This document shows, piece by piece, positions 1-8,885 of a DNA stretch of 64,000 bases. This DNA comes from Bacteroidota bacterium (lineage in GTDB: Bacteria > Bacteroidota > Bacteroidia > Bacteroidales > UBA12077). The stretch lies in contig JAHLLG010000003.1 in assembly GCA_020444275.1 (NCBI GenBank), positions 124,001 through 188,000 of the forward strand, read 5' to 3'. The notes under the pieces were generated by a model. It was not told the origin of the DNA. It saw nothing but the letters and a program-made list of their open reading frames with translations, and did not search any database. Each line of letters opens with the position of its first letter. Within the stretch, counting starts at the first letter, position 1. Both the position numbers and the translations under genes were made by a program.

Positions 1-2
1 AT

Positions 3-665
3 TCAGGTGGTTTAAATTTACAGTATAAAGCGATCGATCGATTAACCATCCAGGCAGGGGTTTACTATACCACCATGGGGCAGTCTCTTGACTATATGTC
101 TGTTTATGCCAATGCAAATTACAACATTGTTGATGATCAGTACAAAGATCGATTCGTTAACACGTACGCTATTGAAAATTCAACCGGAGATTTTGTAGTT
201 AAATCAGAATATGTATTTGTAGATAATAAGGCAGCCAGAGTTGAAAATCTCTCATCTAGTAAAGGAGAAGCAGATCTTACAGATCCGGTATATAGTAACG
301 TTAATGCTCAACTTGAACAAAAATATCAATATGTGGAAGTGCCGTTTTTATTGCGCTATAAGGTAATTGATAGAGTACTTGATGTTAATATATTAGGAGG
401 TTTTGGTGCAAATTTCCTTGTGGGTAATGATGTTTTAATGAAATACGGTGGTACCACTGAAGTGATTGGTACAGTCAATGGTCTAAATCCTGTAAATTAT
501 ACAGGAACAATTGGATTTGGAATAGAATATCCGGTGATGAAACGAATAAATATACACCTGGAACCTTCGTTTAGATATTATTTAAATGAAATGAACTCAA
601 ATTCAACAGTAGAATCACATCCATATTCAATTGGAATATTCACTGGGATCAATTATTCATTCTAG
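3..665 (+). CDS. Outer-membrane beta-barrel protein, C-terminal part (5' end outside window)
   Basis: The reading frame is open from base 3, so the ATG at 75 is internal and the gene begins upstream of the window. The visible 220 residues alternate hydrophobic and polar positions, with segments such as LTIQAGVYYTT, YVEVPFLLRYKV and NILGGFGANFLVG, and the chain ends in an aromatic residue (GINYSF). This is typical of the closing strands of porin-like barrels of Bacteroidota (outer membrane beta-barrel domain, OMP_b-brl type). The ends IHLEPSFRYYL and SIGIFTGINYSF fit the last two strands. The role cannot be told from this part; upstream periplasmic or plug-like domains may be missing. The family call is good, the specific function unknown. 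Confidence 0.7.
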   Translation, partial: SGGLNLQYKAIDRLTIQAGVYYTTMGQSLDYMSVYANANYNIVDDQYKDRFVNTYAIENSTGDFVVKSEYVFVDNKAARVENLSSSKGEADLTDPVYSNVNAQLEQKYQYVEVPFLLRYKVIDRVLDVNILGGFGANFLVGNDVLMKYGGTTEVIGTVNGLNPVNYTGTIGFGIEYPVMKRINIHLEPSFRYYLNEMNSNSTVESHPYSIGIFTGINYSF

Positions 666-699
666 TAATTCAAATTACTGTTATCGTAAAAAAATACCT

Positions 700-728
700 A
701 ATTTTGTAACTTTTGTTACAAAATTTTG
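700..728 (+). terminator. AT-rich 11-bp hairpin behind the beta-barrel gene
   Basis: AATTTTGTAAC (700-710) and GTTACAAAATT (715-725) form a perfect 11-bp stem with a TTTT loop, followed by TTGTTTTTAT. It lies 35 bases after the barrel stop codon and 22 bases before the next start, so it most likely ends the barrel transcript. It overlaps a TAATTTTG promoter-like element (699-706), so an operator role is the alternative. Confidence 0.5.
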
Positions 729-747
729 TTTTTATAGTTAATATTGA

Positions 748-1740
748 ATGCATAAAATAGATTGTATGAGCAAAAAATATACTTCGTTAACTATTATATT
801 GATTCTAGTTCTATCTCTTGTCTTTATAAATTTGAGAAAAGATAACAATACACCGGAAGATTATTTTCACCAGGCATTTCAAAAAAAATACTCCATATTC
901 TCCTTGCCAATCCCTGATAGTCTGGAGTTTGCCGGAGAGAAGGTTCCTTTAGATCATTTCGATGTTCGCGAAGCTTTAGATCAGGAGTTGTTGATAAATA
1001 CCTACTGGCAATCTCAAACCTTGTTGTTTATTAAAAGAGCAAATAAATATTTTCCTGAAATAGAAAAAGTACTAAAAGATAATGGTATTCCCGATGATTT
1101 TAAGTATTTGGTATTAGCCGAAAGTGATTTAAAAAATGCAGTCTCGCCTTCTGGTGCTGTAGGTATATGGCAACTGCTAAAAGGTACAGCAAAAGATTAT
1201 GGTTTAGAGGTAAACAAAGAGGTGGATGAACGGTATCACTTTGAAAAATCTACCGAGGCAGCGTGCGAATATTTTAAAGATGCACATGATCTTTTTGGAA
1301 GTTGGACCATGGCTGCAGCATCTTATAATATGGGACGAAGAGGATTAATACGGCAGGTTAACAGACAGAAAGAGAATAATTATTACGATCTTCTGCTCAA
1401 TTCAGAAACTGCCAGATATGTTTATCGCATATTGGCAATAAAATTAATACTGGAAAACCCGAATAAATATGGTTTTCATGTACGCAGCGAAGATTTATAT
1501 CATTCCGTTCCTGTATACGAAGTAAAAGTGGATACAGCAGTTACCGACTTTGCCGATTTTGCTAAAAAGTACAATATTAATTATAAGATATTAAAATACT
1601 TCAATCCCTGGTTAAGAGACTCCTTTTTAACCAATACAAGTGGAAAAGAATACTTTATTAAAATCCCTAAAGAAGGATACAGAAGTTATTCGAAAATAGT
1701 TGACTATGTTGAGATAGACTCTACTACAGTGATTGATTAA
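748..1740 (+). CDS. Membrane-anchored lytic transglycosylase (SLT/MltD-like)
   Basis: Cleaves the glycan strands of peptidoglycan, forming 1,6-anhydro-muramyl ends, on the periplasmic side. Residues 10-28 are a single N-terminal hydrophobic anchor. The SLT-domain signature follows: LAESDLKNAVSPSGAVGIWQ with the catalytic Glu at about residue 125, then AAASYNMGRRGL near residue 192, which matches the A-Y-N-x-G motif of family 1 enzymes. The C-terminal 100 residues (from about 230) lack an obvious LysM repeat but look like the YHxVxKGDTL-replaced tail seen in some MltD homologues. An alternative ATG at 766 (MSKKYTS) would give a neater signal anchor. The gene is 330 aa and stands alone, 11 bases before uvrA; co-transcription with uvrA is possible. 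Confidence 0.85.
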   Translation: MHKIDCMSKKYTSLTIILILVLSLVFINLRKDNNTPEDYFHQAFQKKYSIFSLPIPDSLEFAGEKVPLDHFDVREALDQELLINTYWQSQTLLFIKRANKYFPEIEKVLKDNGIPDDFKYLVLAESDLKNAVSPSGAVGIWQLLKGTAKDYGLEVNKEVDERYHFEKSTEAACEYFKDAHDLFGSWTMAAASYNMGRRGLIRQVNRQKENNYYDLLLNSETARYVYRILAIKLILENPNKYGFHVRSEDLYHSVPVYEVKVDTAVTDFADFAKKYNINYKILKYFNPWLRDSFLTNTSGKEYFIKIPKEGYRSYSKIVDYVEIDSTTVID

Positions 1741-1751
1741 AAGGTAAGGCA

Positions 1752-4610
1752 TTGGATAAGGAATTAATTCAACAAATAGACGAGAAAGTTCAGGAAACCT
1801 CAGAGGTAAAGGTTCTGGGTGCAAGAGTGCATAATCTTAAGAATATTGATGTAACTATTCCCAGAAATAAGTTAACCGTAATAACCGGACTAAGTGGAAG
1901 TGGAAAATCGTCATTGGCTTTTGATACGATTTACGCAGAAGGGCAGCGACGTTATATCGAAACGCTATCTGCCTATGCGCGACAATTTCTGGGTAATATG
2001 GAGCGCCCTGATGTGGATCAAATCACCGGATTAAGCCCTGTTATCTCAATCGAACAAAAAACTACCAATCGAAATCCCCGATCTACAGTTGGAACAGTAA
2101 CCGAGATATATGATTTTCTAAGACTGCTTTATGCACGAGCTTCAGATGCATATTCTTATGCTACGGGTGAAAAAATGGTAAAATATACCGATGAGCAGAT
2201 CATCAATTTAATTCAGAAGCAGTTTAAAAATAAAAATGTGATAATCCTGGCTCCGGTTGTGCAGGGGCGCAAAGGACACTATAGAGAACTATTTGAGCAG
2301 GTGCGTAAAAAAGGATTCTTATATGCACGCATTAATGGAAAAATTACTGAACTTACACATGGACTTAAACTGGATCGATATAAGACACATCATATCGAAA
2401 TAGTTATCGATAAGCTTAAAGTTACAGATAAAGATGTAAAGCGGCTTAAAAGAACGGTTAAAACAGCAATGGATCAGGGAAAGGGAATCTTGATGATAAC
2501 CGAGAAAGATTCTGAAACGGTTAAGTATTTTAGTCGTAAGCTGATGTGCCCGACTACCGGAATGTCATACAATGAACCTGCACCGCATACTTTTTCGTTT
2601 AATTCGCCGCAAGGGGCCTGTCCAAAATGTAACGGATTAGGTTATGTACACGAAATTGATGTGAAAAAGATCATTCCTGATTCCAATCAGAGTATTAAAA
2701 ATGGTGGAATTACTCCACTTGGAAAATATAAGAATATTCTGATTTTTTGGCAGTTGGAAGCCATAGCAGCAAAATATAAGTTTACACTGGAAACGCCGAT
2801 TAAAAAGATTCCGCAAAAAGCATTGGATATCATTTTATACGGATCAGATGAGAATTTTAAGTTGCTGAATACACCCTTAGGAAAATCGTCGAATTACTTT
2901 TTAAGTTTCGAAGGAATTGTAAATTATATCAATAATTTCCAACAGGATAAAGCTGCTGATAACGGAAGAAAATGGACTGATCAGTATGTAAAGAAAGTCA
3001 CATGTCCTAAATGTAACGGAGATCGCTTAAAAGAAGAGTCACTGCATTTTAAAGTTGCTGATAAAAATATTGCAGAATTATCTTCCATGGATATTGATCA
3101 GCTTCAGAATTGGCTGCAAGGCATTGATAATCAACTGTCTGAAAAGCAAAAACTGATAGCGCACGATATTCTTAAGGAAATTCGGGAGCGATTATCATTC
3201 CTGTTGGATGTGGGATTGAATTATTTAGCACTCAACAGAACAGCCAGAAGCTTATCCGGAGGTGAAAGTCAGCGAATTCGTTTGGCTACACAGGTTGGTT
3301 CTAAATTAGTAAATGTGCTTTATATTCTTGATGAGCCAAGTATTGGGTTACATCAAAAGGATAATTTAAAGCTGATCAACTCATTAAAACAGTTGAGAGA
3401 TACGGGAAACTCCATCATTGTTGTTGAACATGATAAGGAGATGATTTTATCTGCAGATTATGTGGTTGATATGGGTCCGAGAGCAGGAAGACATGGTGGA
3501 AAAATTGTAACTACAGGTACACCTGAAGAGATCATAAAATCATCATCGCTTACAGCTGATTACCTAAATCATAAAAAGAATATCGAGGTTCCAAAGGAAA
3601 GGCGTGAAGGAAACGGAAAAGAAATCCTTCTTTTTGGTGCTTCAGGACATAACTTAAAGCAGGTCGATGTAAAAATTCCACTAGGGAAATTTATATGCAT
3701 TACCGGTGTATCTGGCAGTGGAAAATCTTCATTGATCAATGAAACATTGCATCCAATATTGAGCAAACACTTCTATCGAAGTAATAAGCAACCATTACCA
3801 TATAAATCAATCGATGGTATTGAAAATATTGATAAAGTAATTGAGGTTGATCAATCGCCGTTGGGCAGAACACCTCGATCGAATCCAGTAACTTATACTG
3901 GTGTATTTTCTGATATACGGAAGTTGTTTGAGCAAACACCTGAGTCAAAAATACGCGGATACAAAGCCGGTCGATTCTCATTTAATGTAAAAGGCGGACG
4001 ATGTGAGACTTGTCAAGGAGCAGGATTACAAACGATAGAAATGAATTTTCTACCTGATGTATATGTGAACTGCAAAGATTGTAACGGGAAAAGGTACAAC
4101 CGAGAAACTTTGGAGGTCAAGTACAAAGGTAAATCCATAAGCGATGTGCTCGAAATGACCATTAACCAAGCCGTGGAGTTTTTTGATCAGGTTCCTTCCA
4201 TTAAATTAAAATTAAAAGCATTACAAAACGTTGGATTAGGATATATTACCCTCGGACAGCCTTCAACAACACTATCCGGTGGCGAATCGCAACGTGTAAA
4301 ACTAGCAGCAGAACTAGCCAAGAAAAGTACCGGAAAAACACTCTACATCCTGGATGAGCCTACAACCGGACTGCATTTCGAGGATATTTGTGTTCTGCTA
4401 AAAGTGCTAAATAATATTGTCGATAAAGGCAATACGGTTATCGTAATCGAACACAATATGGATGTAGTTAAGGTTGCCGATCATATTATCGATCTAGGAA
4501 AAGAGGGTGGAGCAAAAGGAGGGGAAATACTATGCGAAGGTACTCCGGAAGCTATTGCTAAGAATAAGGAAAGTTATACTGCAAAATTCTTAATCGACGA
4601 ACTACAATAA
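1752..4610 (+). CDS. uvrA: Excinuclease ABC subunit A
   Basis: DNA-damage recognition ATPase of nucleotide excision repair; loads UvrB at lesions. At 952 aa it has the normal length. It carries two ABC halves: Walker [10 protein letters not shown] near residue 48 and GVSGSGKSS near 655, and signatures [12 protein letters not shown] and [12 protein letters not shown], each followed by LDEPS/LDEPT. Zinc-module cysteines are CPKC (289-292 region), CPKC (near 419) and CETC/CKDC (near 752-778). The first pair, CxxC in enterobacterial UvrA, reads CPTTG here, so one Cys is absent. The start is TTG preceded by AAGGTAAGG, which serves as ribosome-binding site. It lies just downstream of the transglycosylase gene. 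Confidence 0.97.
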   Translation: MDKELIQQIDEKVQETSEVKVLGARVHNLKNIDVTIPRNKLTVITGLSGSGKSSLAFDTIYAEGQRRYIETLSAYARQFLGNMERPDVDQITGLSPVISIEQKTTNRNPRSTVGTVTEIYDFLRLLYARASDAYSYATGEKMVKYTDEQIINLIQKQFKNKNVIILAPVVQGRKGHYRELFEQVRKKGFLYARINGKITELTHGLKLDRYKTHHIEIVIDKLKVTDKDVKRLKRTVKTAMDQGKGILMITEKDSETVKYFSRKLMCPTTGMSYNEPAPHTFSFNSPQGACPKCNGLGYVHEIDVKKIIPDSNQSIKNGGITPLGKYKNILIFWQLEAIAAKYKFTLETPIKKIPQKALDIILYGSDENFKLLNTPLGKSSNYFLSFEGIVNYINNFQQDKAADNGRKWTDQYVKKVTCPKCNGDRLKEESLHFKVADKNIAELSSMDIDQLQNWLQGIDNQLSEKQKLIAHDILKEIRERLSFLLDVGLNYLALNRTARSLSGGESQRIRLATQVGSKLVNVLYILDEPSIGLHQKDNLKLINSLKQLRDTGNSIIVVEHDKEMILSADYVVDMGPRAGRHGGKIVTTGTPEEIIKSSSLTADYLNHKKNIEVPKERREGNGKEILLFGASGHNLKQVDVKIPLGKFICITGVSGSGKSSLINETLHPILSKHFYRSNKQPLPYKSIDGIENIDKVIEVDQSPLGRTPRSNPVTYTGVFSDIRKLFEQTPESKIRGYKAGRFSFNVKGGRCETCQGAGLQTIEMNFLPDVYVNCKDCNGKRYNRETLEVKYKGKSISDVLEMTINQAVEFFDQVPSIKLKLKALQNVGLGYITLGQPSTTLSGGESQRVKLAAELAKKSTGKTLYILDEPTTGLHFEDICVLLKVLNNIVDKGNTVIVIEHNMDVVKVADHIIDLGKEGGAKGGEILCEGTPEAIAKNKESYTAKFLIDELQ

Positions 4611-4667
4611 AATCTGATAAAAAAAGATTAATATTGTATTATTAGCATTTTACAAAACGAATTTTAT

Positions 4668-5375
4668 ATGACAAACGAAGACTTAATAAAAGATGCGTTT
4701 CAGGAGAAAGACTGGAACGAAATCCAAACAACCGATACATGGACAATTTTTAAAGTAATGGCCGAATTTGTGGAAGGGTTTTCAAAACTTTCCAGAATTG
4801 GCCCTTGTGTTTCTATCTTTGGATCAGCTCGTACAAAACCGGATAATAAATATTTCAAATTGGCTGAAGATATTGCTTTTAAGCTAACAAAGCAGGGATA
4901 TGGTGTAATTACTGGTGGTGGACCCGGAATTATGGAAGCAGGTAATATGGGTGCAAAAAAAGGAAATGGAAAATCGGTAGGATTAAATATTGATCTGCCT
5001 TTTGAGCAGTCGGCCAACTTCTTTATCGATCCGGATAAATTGATCAGTTTCGAGCATTTCTTTGTACGAAAAGTGATGTTTGTAAAGTATGCTCAGGGTT
5101 TTATTGTATTGCCCGGTGGTTTTGGAACGTTCGACGAACTTTTCGAGGCTATAACGCTTATTCAAACCGAAAAAATTGGAAAATTCCCAATTATTCTTGT
5201 GGGTAGCTCATACTGGCAGGGATTAATTGATTGGGTTAAGAATGTAGTATTACAAGAGGAGAATAATATTAGCGAAAAGGATCTGGACTTAATCCAGATT
5301 GTTGATACGGCAGACGAAGCTGTTGAAAAAATTAATGAATTTTATGCGAAGTATCTGTTGAGTCCTAACTTTTAA
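4668..5375 (+). CDS. LOG/TIGR00730-family nucleotide 5'-monophosphate phosphoribohydrolase
   Basis: Rossmann-fold enzyme of the family that includes the cytokinin-activating LOG proteins and bacterial PpnN-like hydrolases, which split nucleoside monophosphates into base and ribose 5-phosphate. The diagnostic motif is LPGGFGTFDELFE (PGGxGTxxE), at about residue 147. The GGGPGIMEAGNMGAKK phosphate-binding loop lies near residue 83 and SIFGSAR near 49. Length 235 aa fits the longer 'type II-like' bacterial members. ATG start 57 bases after uvrA, in the same direction. The exact base preference is not deducible; calling it a lysine decarboxylase, as older annotations do, would be wrong. Confidence 0.88.
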   Translation: MTNEDLIKDAFQEKDWNEIQTTDTWTIFKVMAEFVEGFSKLSRIGPCVSIFGSARTKPDNKYFKLAEDIAFKLTKQGYGVITGGGPGIMEAGNMGAKKGNGKSVGLNIDLPFEQSANFFIDPDKLISFEHFFVRKVMFVKYAQGFIVLPGGFGTFDELFEAITLIQTEKIGKFPIILVGSSYWQGLIDWVKNVVLQEENNISEKDLDLIQIVDTADEAVEKINEFYAKYLLSPNF

Positions 5376-5403
5376 ATTAGTATTTTTATTTTCAGTTATT
5401 TAC

Positions 5404-5456
5404 TTATTAACAAAGGTTGTAAGTTATTAACAATTGTTGATAACTTATGTTGATAT
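5404..5456. promoter_or_regulatory. Cluster of DnaA-box-like 9-mers within an AT-rich gap
   Basis: Four 9-mers close to the DnaA consensus TTATCCACA sit within 53 bases: TTATTAACA at 5404 and 5424 on the plus strand, and TTATCAACA (5443-5435) and ATATCAACA (5456-5448) on the minus strand. The middle two are the arms of a 26-bp palindrome at 5421-5446 with only one mismatched pair. An AT-only stretch follows up to the next gene. This could be a DnaA-bound regulatory site or an origin-like element; no dnaA gene is in view. Confidence 0.4.
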
Positions 5457-5518
5457 TTTGTTATTATTGTATTAAATAGCTATTTTTATTGAGTTTTGGG
5501 AACTTAATTCTTTTAAAT

Positions 5519-6850
5519 ATGATTAAACATTTATTGCTTCTTGTAAATATGTTTGTCCTCATGGTCATGAAAATGATTTTTTCTGATGTGAGCGTTGAAA
5601 TGAACGCTCCCGGGCAAGTAGAAGCAGGAAATGAGATTTATGTTGAAATTACTTTAAATAAATCTGATTTTGATAGTTTTGCCAGATTTCAACAGGAAAT
5701 CCCTGCTGGTTTAACTCCTGTACCTGTTAAAACTGCAAATGCAGACTTTAGCTTTAAAGATCAAAAGATCAAATTTATTTGGTTAAAGCTTCCTTCCGAA
5801 CAAGAATTTACGATTGCCTATAAACTAAAGGTTGATCAACGTTTGAAAGGTACTTTTAATCTAAATGGTACATTCTCATACATAGCAGATAATCAAAGAA
5901 AATCTGTTGAGGTTGATCCTTCATACGTAGTTATCAATCCATCATCTGACATTGATCCTAAATTAATTGTTGATATTAACGATTTCAAGAATTTAGTTAC
6001 TCCTGTGCAGAAAACAGAATCAGGTATTGAGCAGGTAAAATGTATCAGACAAACACCTTATCTTGCCGAAGATGGTAACTCATATCGTGTAAACTTATTG
6101 GTTAACAAAGGAAACAAAGAAAAATTTGCCAAAATTCAGGAGAACGTTCCCGAAGGATATAGTGCCGTGGCATTAGAAAGTGAAGATGCTATTTTTACCT
6201 TCAAAGATCAAACAGTGAAACTGTTATGGATGAACCTTCCTGCTGATCCTTATTTTGTGATATCTTATAAATTAGTTCCCAACGAAGGTGTTACCGAAGC
6301 ACCCGCGCTTGATGGCACATTCTCATATATCGAAAATGATAATACCTTAAGCATTAATATTACACAGCAAGATGTTAATCTTAAGAATACTTCAAAAGAA
6401 AATCTATTAGCTATTATATCATCCGCTGAAGGTGAATTTGTTGAACCAACGAATTATGTTCAGCCACAAGATTATTCGGGTAAAGTGAAAATAGAAATTG
6501 CCGAAAGTGCCCTTAAACTGATAAGAGAAGATACTAAACTGACCAATATGCTGGAACCTGAATCAGGTATTTATTATAGAGTGCAAATTGCTGCTGGTCA
6601 CCGACCCATAAATATAAACAGGTACTTTAAAAAGTATAACCTGGATAAAGAAGTGAGAACAGAATTTCACGAAGGATGGAGAAAATACTCAGTGGGTTCG
6701 TTTTACGTTTACAAAGCAGCGAGAGATTACAGGGTACATATTTGGAACACAACAACAATTGATGATGCATTTGTTTCTGCATACAACGAAGGTAAAAGAA
6801 TAACTGTGCAGGAAGCTTTAATGATTACAAATCATGAGTGGTATCGTTAA
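5519..6850 (+). CDS. Exported protein with two tandem homologous domains and a SPOR-like C-terminus
   Basis: The longest frame opens at a TTG (5489), but the ATG at 5519 gives a proper signal peptide (MIKHLLLLVNMFVLMVMKM), so it is preferred. In this 443-aa form, residues about 20-130 and 170-285 are two copies of one domain. Shared landmarks are F(A)KIQ/FARFQ, P-E/A-G, FxFKDQ, K-x-x-W-L/M-L-P, F-x-I-x-YKL and GTFSYI. The last 100 residues (YYRVQIAAGHRPI, then WRKYSVGSFYVYKAARDY) resemble a SPOR-type peptidoglycan-binding fold. It is followed after 19 bases by the TSP3/EF-hand protein, probably one operon. I do not recognise a characterised homologue; a cell-envelope structural role is inferred. 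Confidence 0.7.
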   Translation: MIKHLLLLVNMFVLMVMKMIFSDVSVEMNAPGQVEAGNEIYVEITLNKSDFDSFARFQQEIPAGLTPVPVKTANADFSFKDQKIKFIWLKLPSEQEFTIAYKLKVDQRLKGTFNLNGTFSYIADNQRKSVEVDPSYVVINPSSDIDPKLIVDINDFKNLVTPVQKTESGIEQVKCIRQTPYLAEDGNSYRVNLLVNKGNKEKFAKIQENVPEGYSAVALESEDAIFTFKDQTVKLLWMNLPADPYFVISYKLVPNEGVTEAPALDGTFSYIENDNTLSINITQQDVNLKNTSKENLLAIISSAEGEFVEPTNYVQPQDYSGKVKIEIAESALKLIREDTKLTNMLEPESGIYYRVQIAAGHRPININRYFKKYNLDKEVRTEFHEGWRKYSVGSFYVYKAARDYRVHIWNTTTIDDAFVSAYNEGKRITVQEALMITNHEWYR

Positions 6851-6869
6851 TTTTAATTGATCTGTACGT

Positions 6870-8225
6870 ATGAGATTAAAAAAGTTATTACCATTAATCA
6901 TAATTTTAATACTTGCTGTAAAAGTTGGTTTTGCGCAAGGAGGCTATGAAGATTTATTATACCAGGAGGTTGAAGTTGAGAATCCTGTTTATATGCCTGT
7001 TATTGGTATTGGTGTTGGTGTTATTAATTATTATGGCGAGTTAAAAAACGATTATGAAAATCTTATCAAAGGTCAACCAAGTTATCGATTAAATATTTTC
7101 CAGTATTTAGATAGTAAACATTATTGGAAAGTTAATCTTAATGGTGTATATGGAACTATTTCGGGATATGAAAGATCCTATTCAAATCCTGCTCAAAACA
7201 ATAATTTTAAATCCGACCTGTTTACCGTTGGTGTCAATTTGGAATATAGCTTTGGTAATATTTACAAAGGAGAGCGAAAAATTGTACCATTTATATCGAT
7301 CGGAGCCGAATACATGATTGATATCAACACAAAAACGGATGTTATCTATAGTAATAACAATATAACAGGACCTTACGAGTACTTCACTGACGGAACGATT
7401 CGTGTGGGTGAGAATTTAGTAACTCGTGATTACGAATATGAAAGCTCATTATTTGATGTAAATCCTAATGGTTTAGCAGATGATGATTTTAAATCCAGTT
7501 CGTATGCCATTGTTGCCGATTTAGGTTTTGACTTTAAGGTGAGCGAACGGGTGGCCCTACGTTTAGCATCCTCTCTGCACTATACAGGTACCGATGCAAT
7601 TGATGGTGATGGAGCAAATAACACCATTGGCGAAAAAGGTGATAATTTGAAAGATATGTTCTCATTTACATATGTTTCATTAAATATCGACTTGTTCTCA
7701 GAATCGAAAACTAAAGTTATTGAGAGCTTATTTGCCGATGTTACAGGTGATTTTGATTATACCTTAATTGCCGATGCCGATAGAGACGGTTACCTTGATC
7801 TTGCAGATGATTGCCCGGATACTCCGGCTGGTGTTCCGGTAGACTCTGTGGGGTGCCCTCATGATGACGATAACGATGGTGTTCCAAATTATATCGATAA
7901 GGAGCAGTTCTCGAATAAAAATGCTATTGTTGATGAGTTTGGTGTTGAGTTAAGTGCAAATAAGATTCGTGAAGGTTTATTCCAGGATGTAACTGCGGTA
8001 GATCGAGACGATACCTATATGATTCCTATCGGTTTGGGTTGGTCTAAATATGAAGAGATGACCAATGTAGAAATTCCTGAAAAGTATAAGAAACTGGATA
8101 AAGATGGGGACGAATATATCTCGTTTGATGAACTCCTGGATGCCATAAATGGGTTCTTCGATTTCGACTCCGAATATAGTACCGACGATATTTACGATCT
8201 GAATAGTTTCTTCTTTGCGCAGTAA
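6870..8225 (+). CDS. Outer-membrane-type protein with TSP3 calcium repeats and a C-terminal EF-hand
   Basis: A signal peptide (residues 1-22, ending VGFAQ) precedes a 250-residue region rich in alternating strands, likely a beta-barrel. It is followed by thrombospondin type 3-like repeats from about residue 300 (DADRDGYLDLADDCPDTPAG, then DDDNDGVPNYID). OmpA-family proteins of Bacteroidota usually continue into a peptidoglycan-binding OmpA domain; here there is instead a 100-residue acidic tail with an EF-hand loop, DKDGDEYISFDE, near residue 410. The protein is therefore expected at the outer membrane and to bind Ca2+. It is likely co-transcribed with the preceding SPOR-like gene. Function unknown; the domain reading is from motifs only. 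Confidence 0.7.
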   Translation: MRLKKLLPLIIILILAVKVGFAQGGYEDLLYQEVEVENPVYMPVIGIGVGVINYYGELKNDYENLIKGQPSYRLNIFQYLDSKHYWKVNLNGVYGTISGYERSYSNPAQNNNFKSDLFTVGVNLEYSFGNIYKGERKIVPFISIGAEYMIDINTKTDVIYSNNNITGPYEYFTDGTIRVGENLVTRDYEYESSLFDVNPNGLADDDFKSSSYAIVADLGFDFKVSERVALRLASSLHYTGTDAIDGDGANNTIGEKGDNLKDMFSFTYVSLNIDLFSESKTKVIESLFADVTGDFDYTLIADADRDGYLDLADDCPDTPAGVPVDSVGCPHDDDNDGVPNYIDKEQFSNKNAIVDEFGVELSANKIREGLFQDVTAVDRDDTYMIPIGLGWSKYEEMTNVEIPEKYKKLDKDGDEYISFDELLDAINGFFDFDSEYSTDDIYDLNSFFFAQ

Positions 8226-8250
8226 ATAATAAAAAGAGATATAGCTGAAA

Positions 8251-8700
8251 TTAAAACTTCCTGATTCGCTCCATATCGCGTTTCAGGTCTTTCTTTTTAA
8301 TTTCATGCCGTTTGTCAAACTCTTGTTTCCCTTTAGCCAGAGCAATTTCAAGTTTAGCCAAACCATTATCGTTAATAAAAAGCCGGGTAGCAACAATAGT
8401 AAAACCTTTTTCAGTGGATTTACGTTCCAGTTTTTTTAGTTCCCGCTTGGTTAAAAGAAGCTTGCGATCCTGACGGGGGTCATGATTAGAATGCGTACCA
8501 TAATCGTATTCGGTAATGTTTAATCCACGTACAAATAACTCTCCGTTAATAAAAATACAATACGCATCAACCAAACTGGCTTTACCCATACGAATCGACT
8601 TGATCTCAGTACCTGCCAGCTTAATGCCTGCAGTATACTTCTCAACAAATGTATAATTGAATGCGGCTTTCTTGTTTTTTATGTTAATTGTATTTGCCAT
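8251..8700 (-). CDS. smpB: SsrA-binding protein SmpB
   Basis: RNA-binding partner of tmRNA in trans-translation, which frees stalled ribosomes. The chain shows the OB-fold hallmarks [38 protein letters not shown] and LYLTKREL-like [14 protein letters not shown] basic tail, [20 protein letters not shown], inserts near the decoding centre. The first ATG upstream (8724) would lie beside a TACCTTTG promoter element (8729-8722), so the ATG at 8700 (MANTINIKN, 149 aa) is chosen; this also matches the usual SmpB length. Transcribed convergently with the upstream 6870 gene. Confidence 0.95.
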   Translation of the reverse strand: MANTINIKNKKAAFNYTFVEKYTAGIKLAGTEIKSIRMGKASLVDAYCIFINGELFVRGLNITEYDYGTHSNHDPRQDRKLLLTKRELKKLERKSTEKGFTIVATRLFINDNGLAKLEIALAKGKQEFDKRHEIKKKDLKRDMERIRKF

Positions 8701-8721
8701 GAATAAAACTTTTTCAGGATG

Positions 8722-8729
8722 CAAAGGTA
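8722..8729 (-). promoter_or_regulatory. smpB: Bacteroidota-type -7 element for smpB
   Basis: On the minus strand TACCTTTG matches TAnnTTTG, the -7 hexamer-like element used by the primary sigma factor of Bacteroidota. It lies about 20 bases before the chosen smpB ATG, leaving a short leader. A clear TTTG at -33 was not seen. Confidence 0.4.
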
Positions 8730-8768
8730 AATATTTATTTGGTTCATTGTATAGAATATATAAGTAAT

Positions 8769-8800
8769 CCTGACGGAGGCTTTAAGACCTGTCAGAGTTA
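8769..8800 (+). repeat. Dispersed repeat, copy 1 (CCTGAC-N11-GACCTGTCA)
   Basis: The pattern CCTGAC, 11 variable bases, GACCTGTCA, R, AGTYA occurs here and again at 32193-32224 with identical spacing. Both copies lie between genes. TGAC(A/G)G and CTGTCA form an inverted repeat, so the unit can fold. Confidence 0.45.
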
Positions 8801-8885
8801 ATTGAAGAGAAGTAAATAAAAATCTTTAAATTAGCAGAAATCCTTAGATAGAAGAAAGGAACAAGCTTTTAATCATTAATATGAG

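Noticed and set aside
1627-1824. 65-residue minus-strand frame across the transglycosylase-uvrA junction
   Set aside because: Overlaps two well-supported genes in the opposite direction and has no protein features.
5376-5518. Calling the 5404-5456 cluster the chromosomal origin
   Set aside because: No dnaA or dnaN nearby and no skew data; only reported as DnaA-box-like sites.
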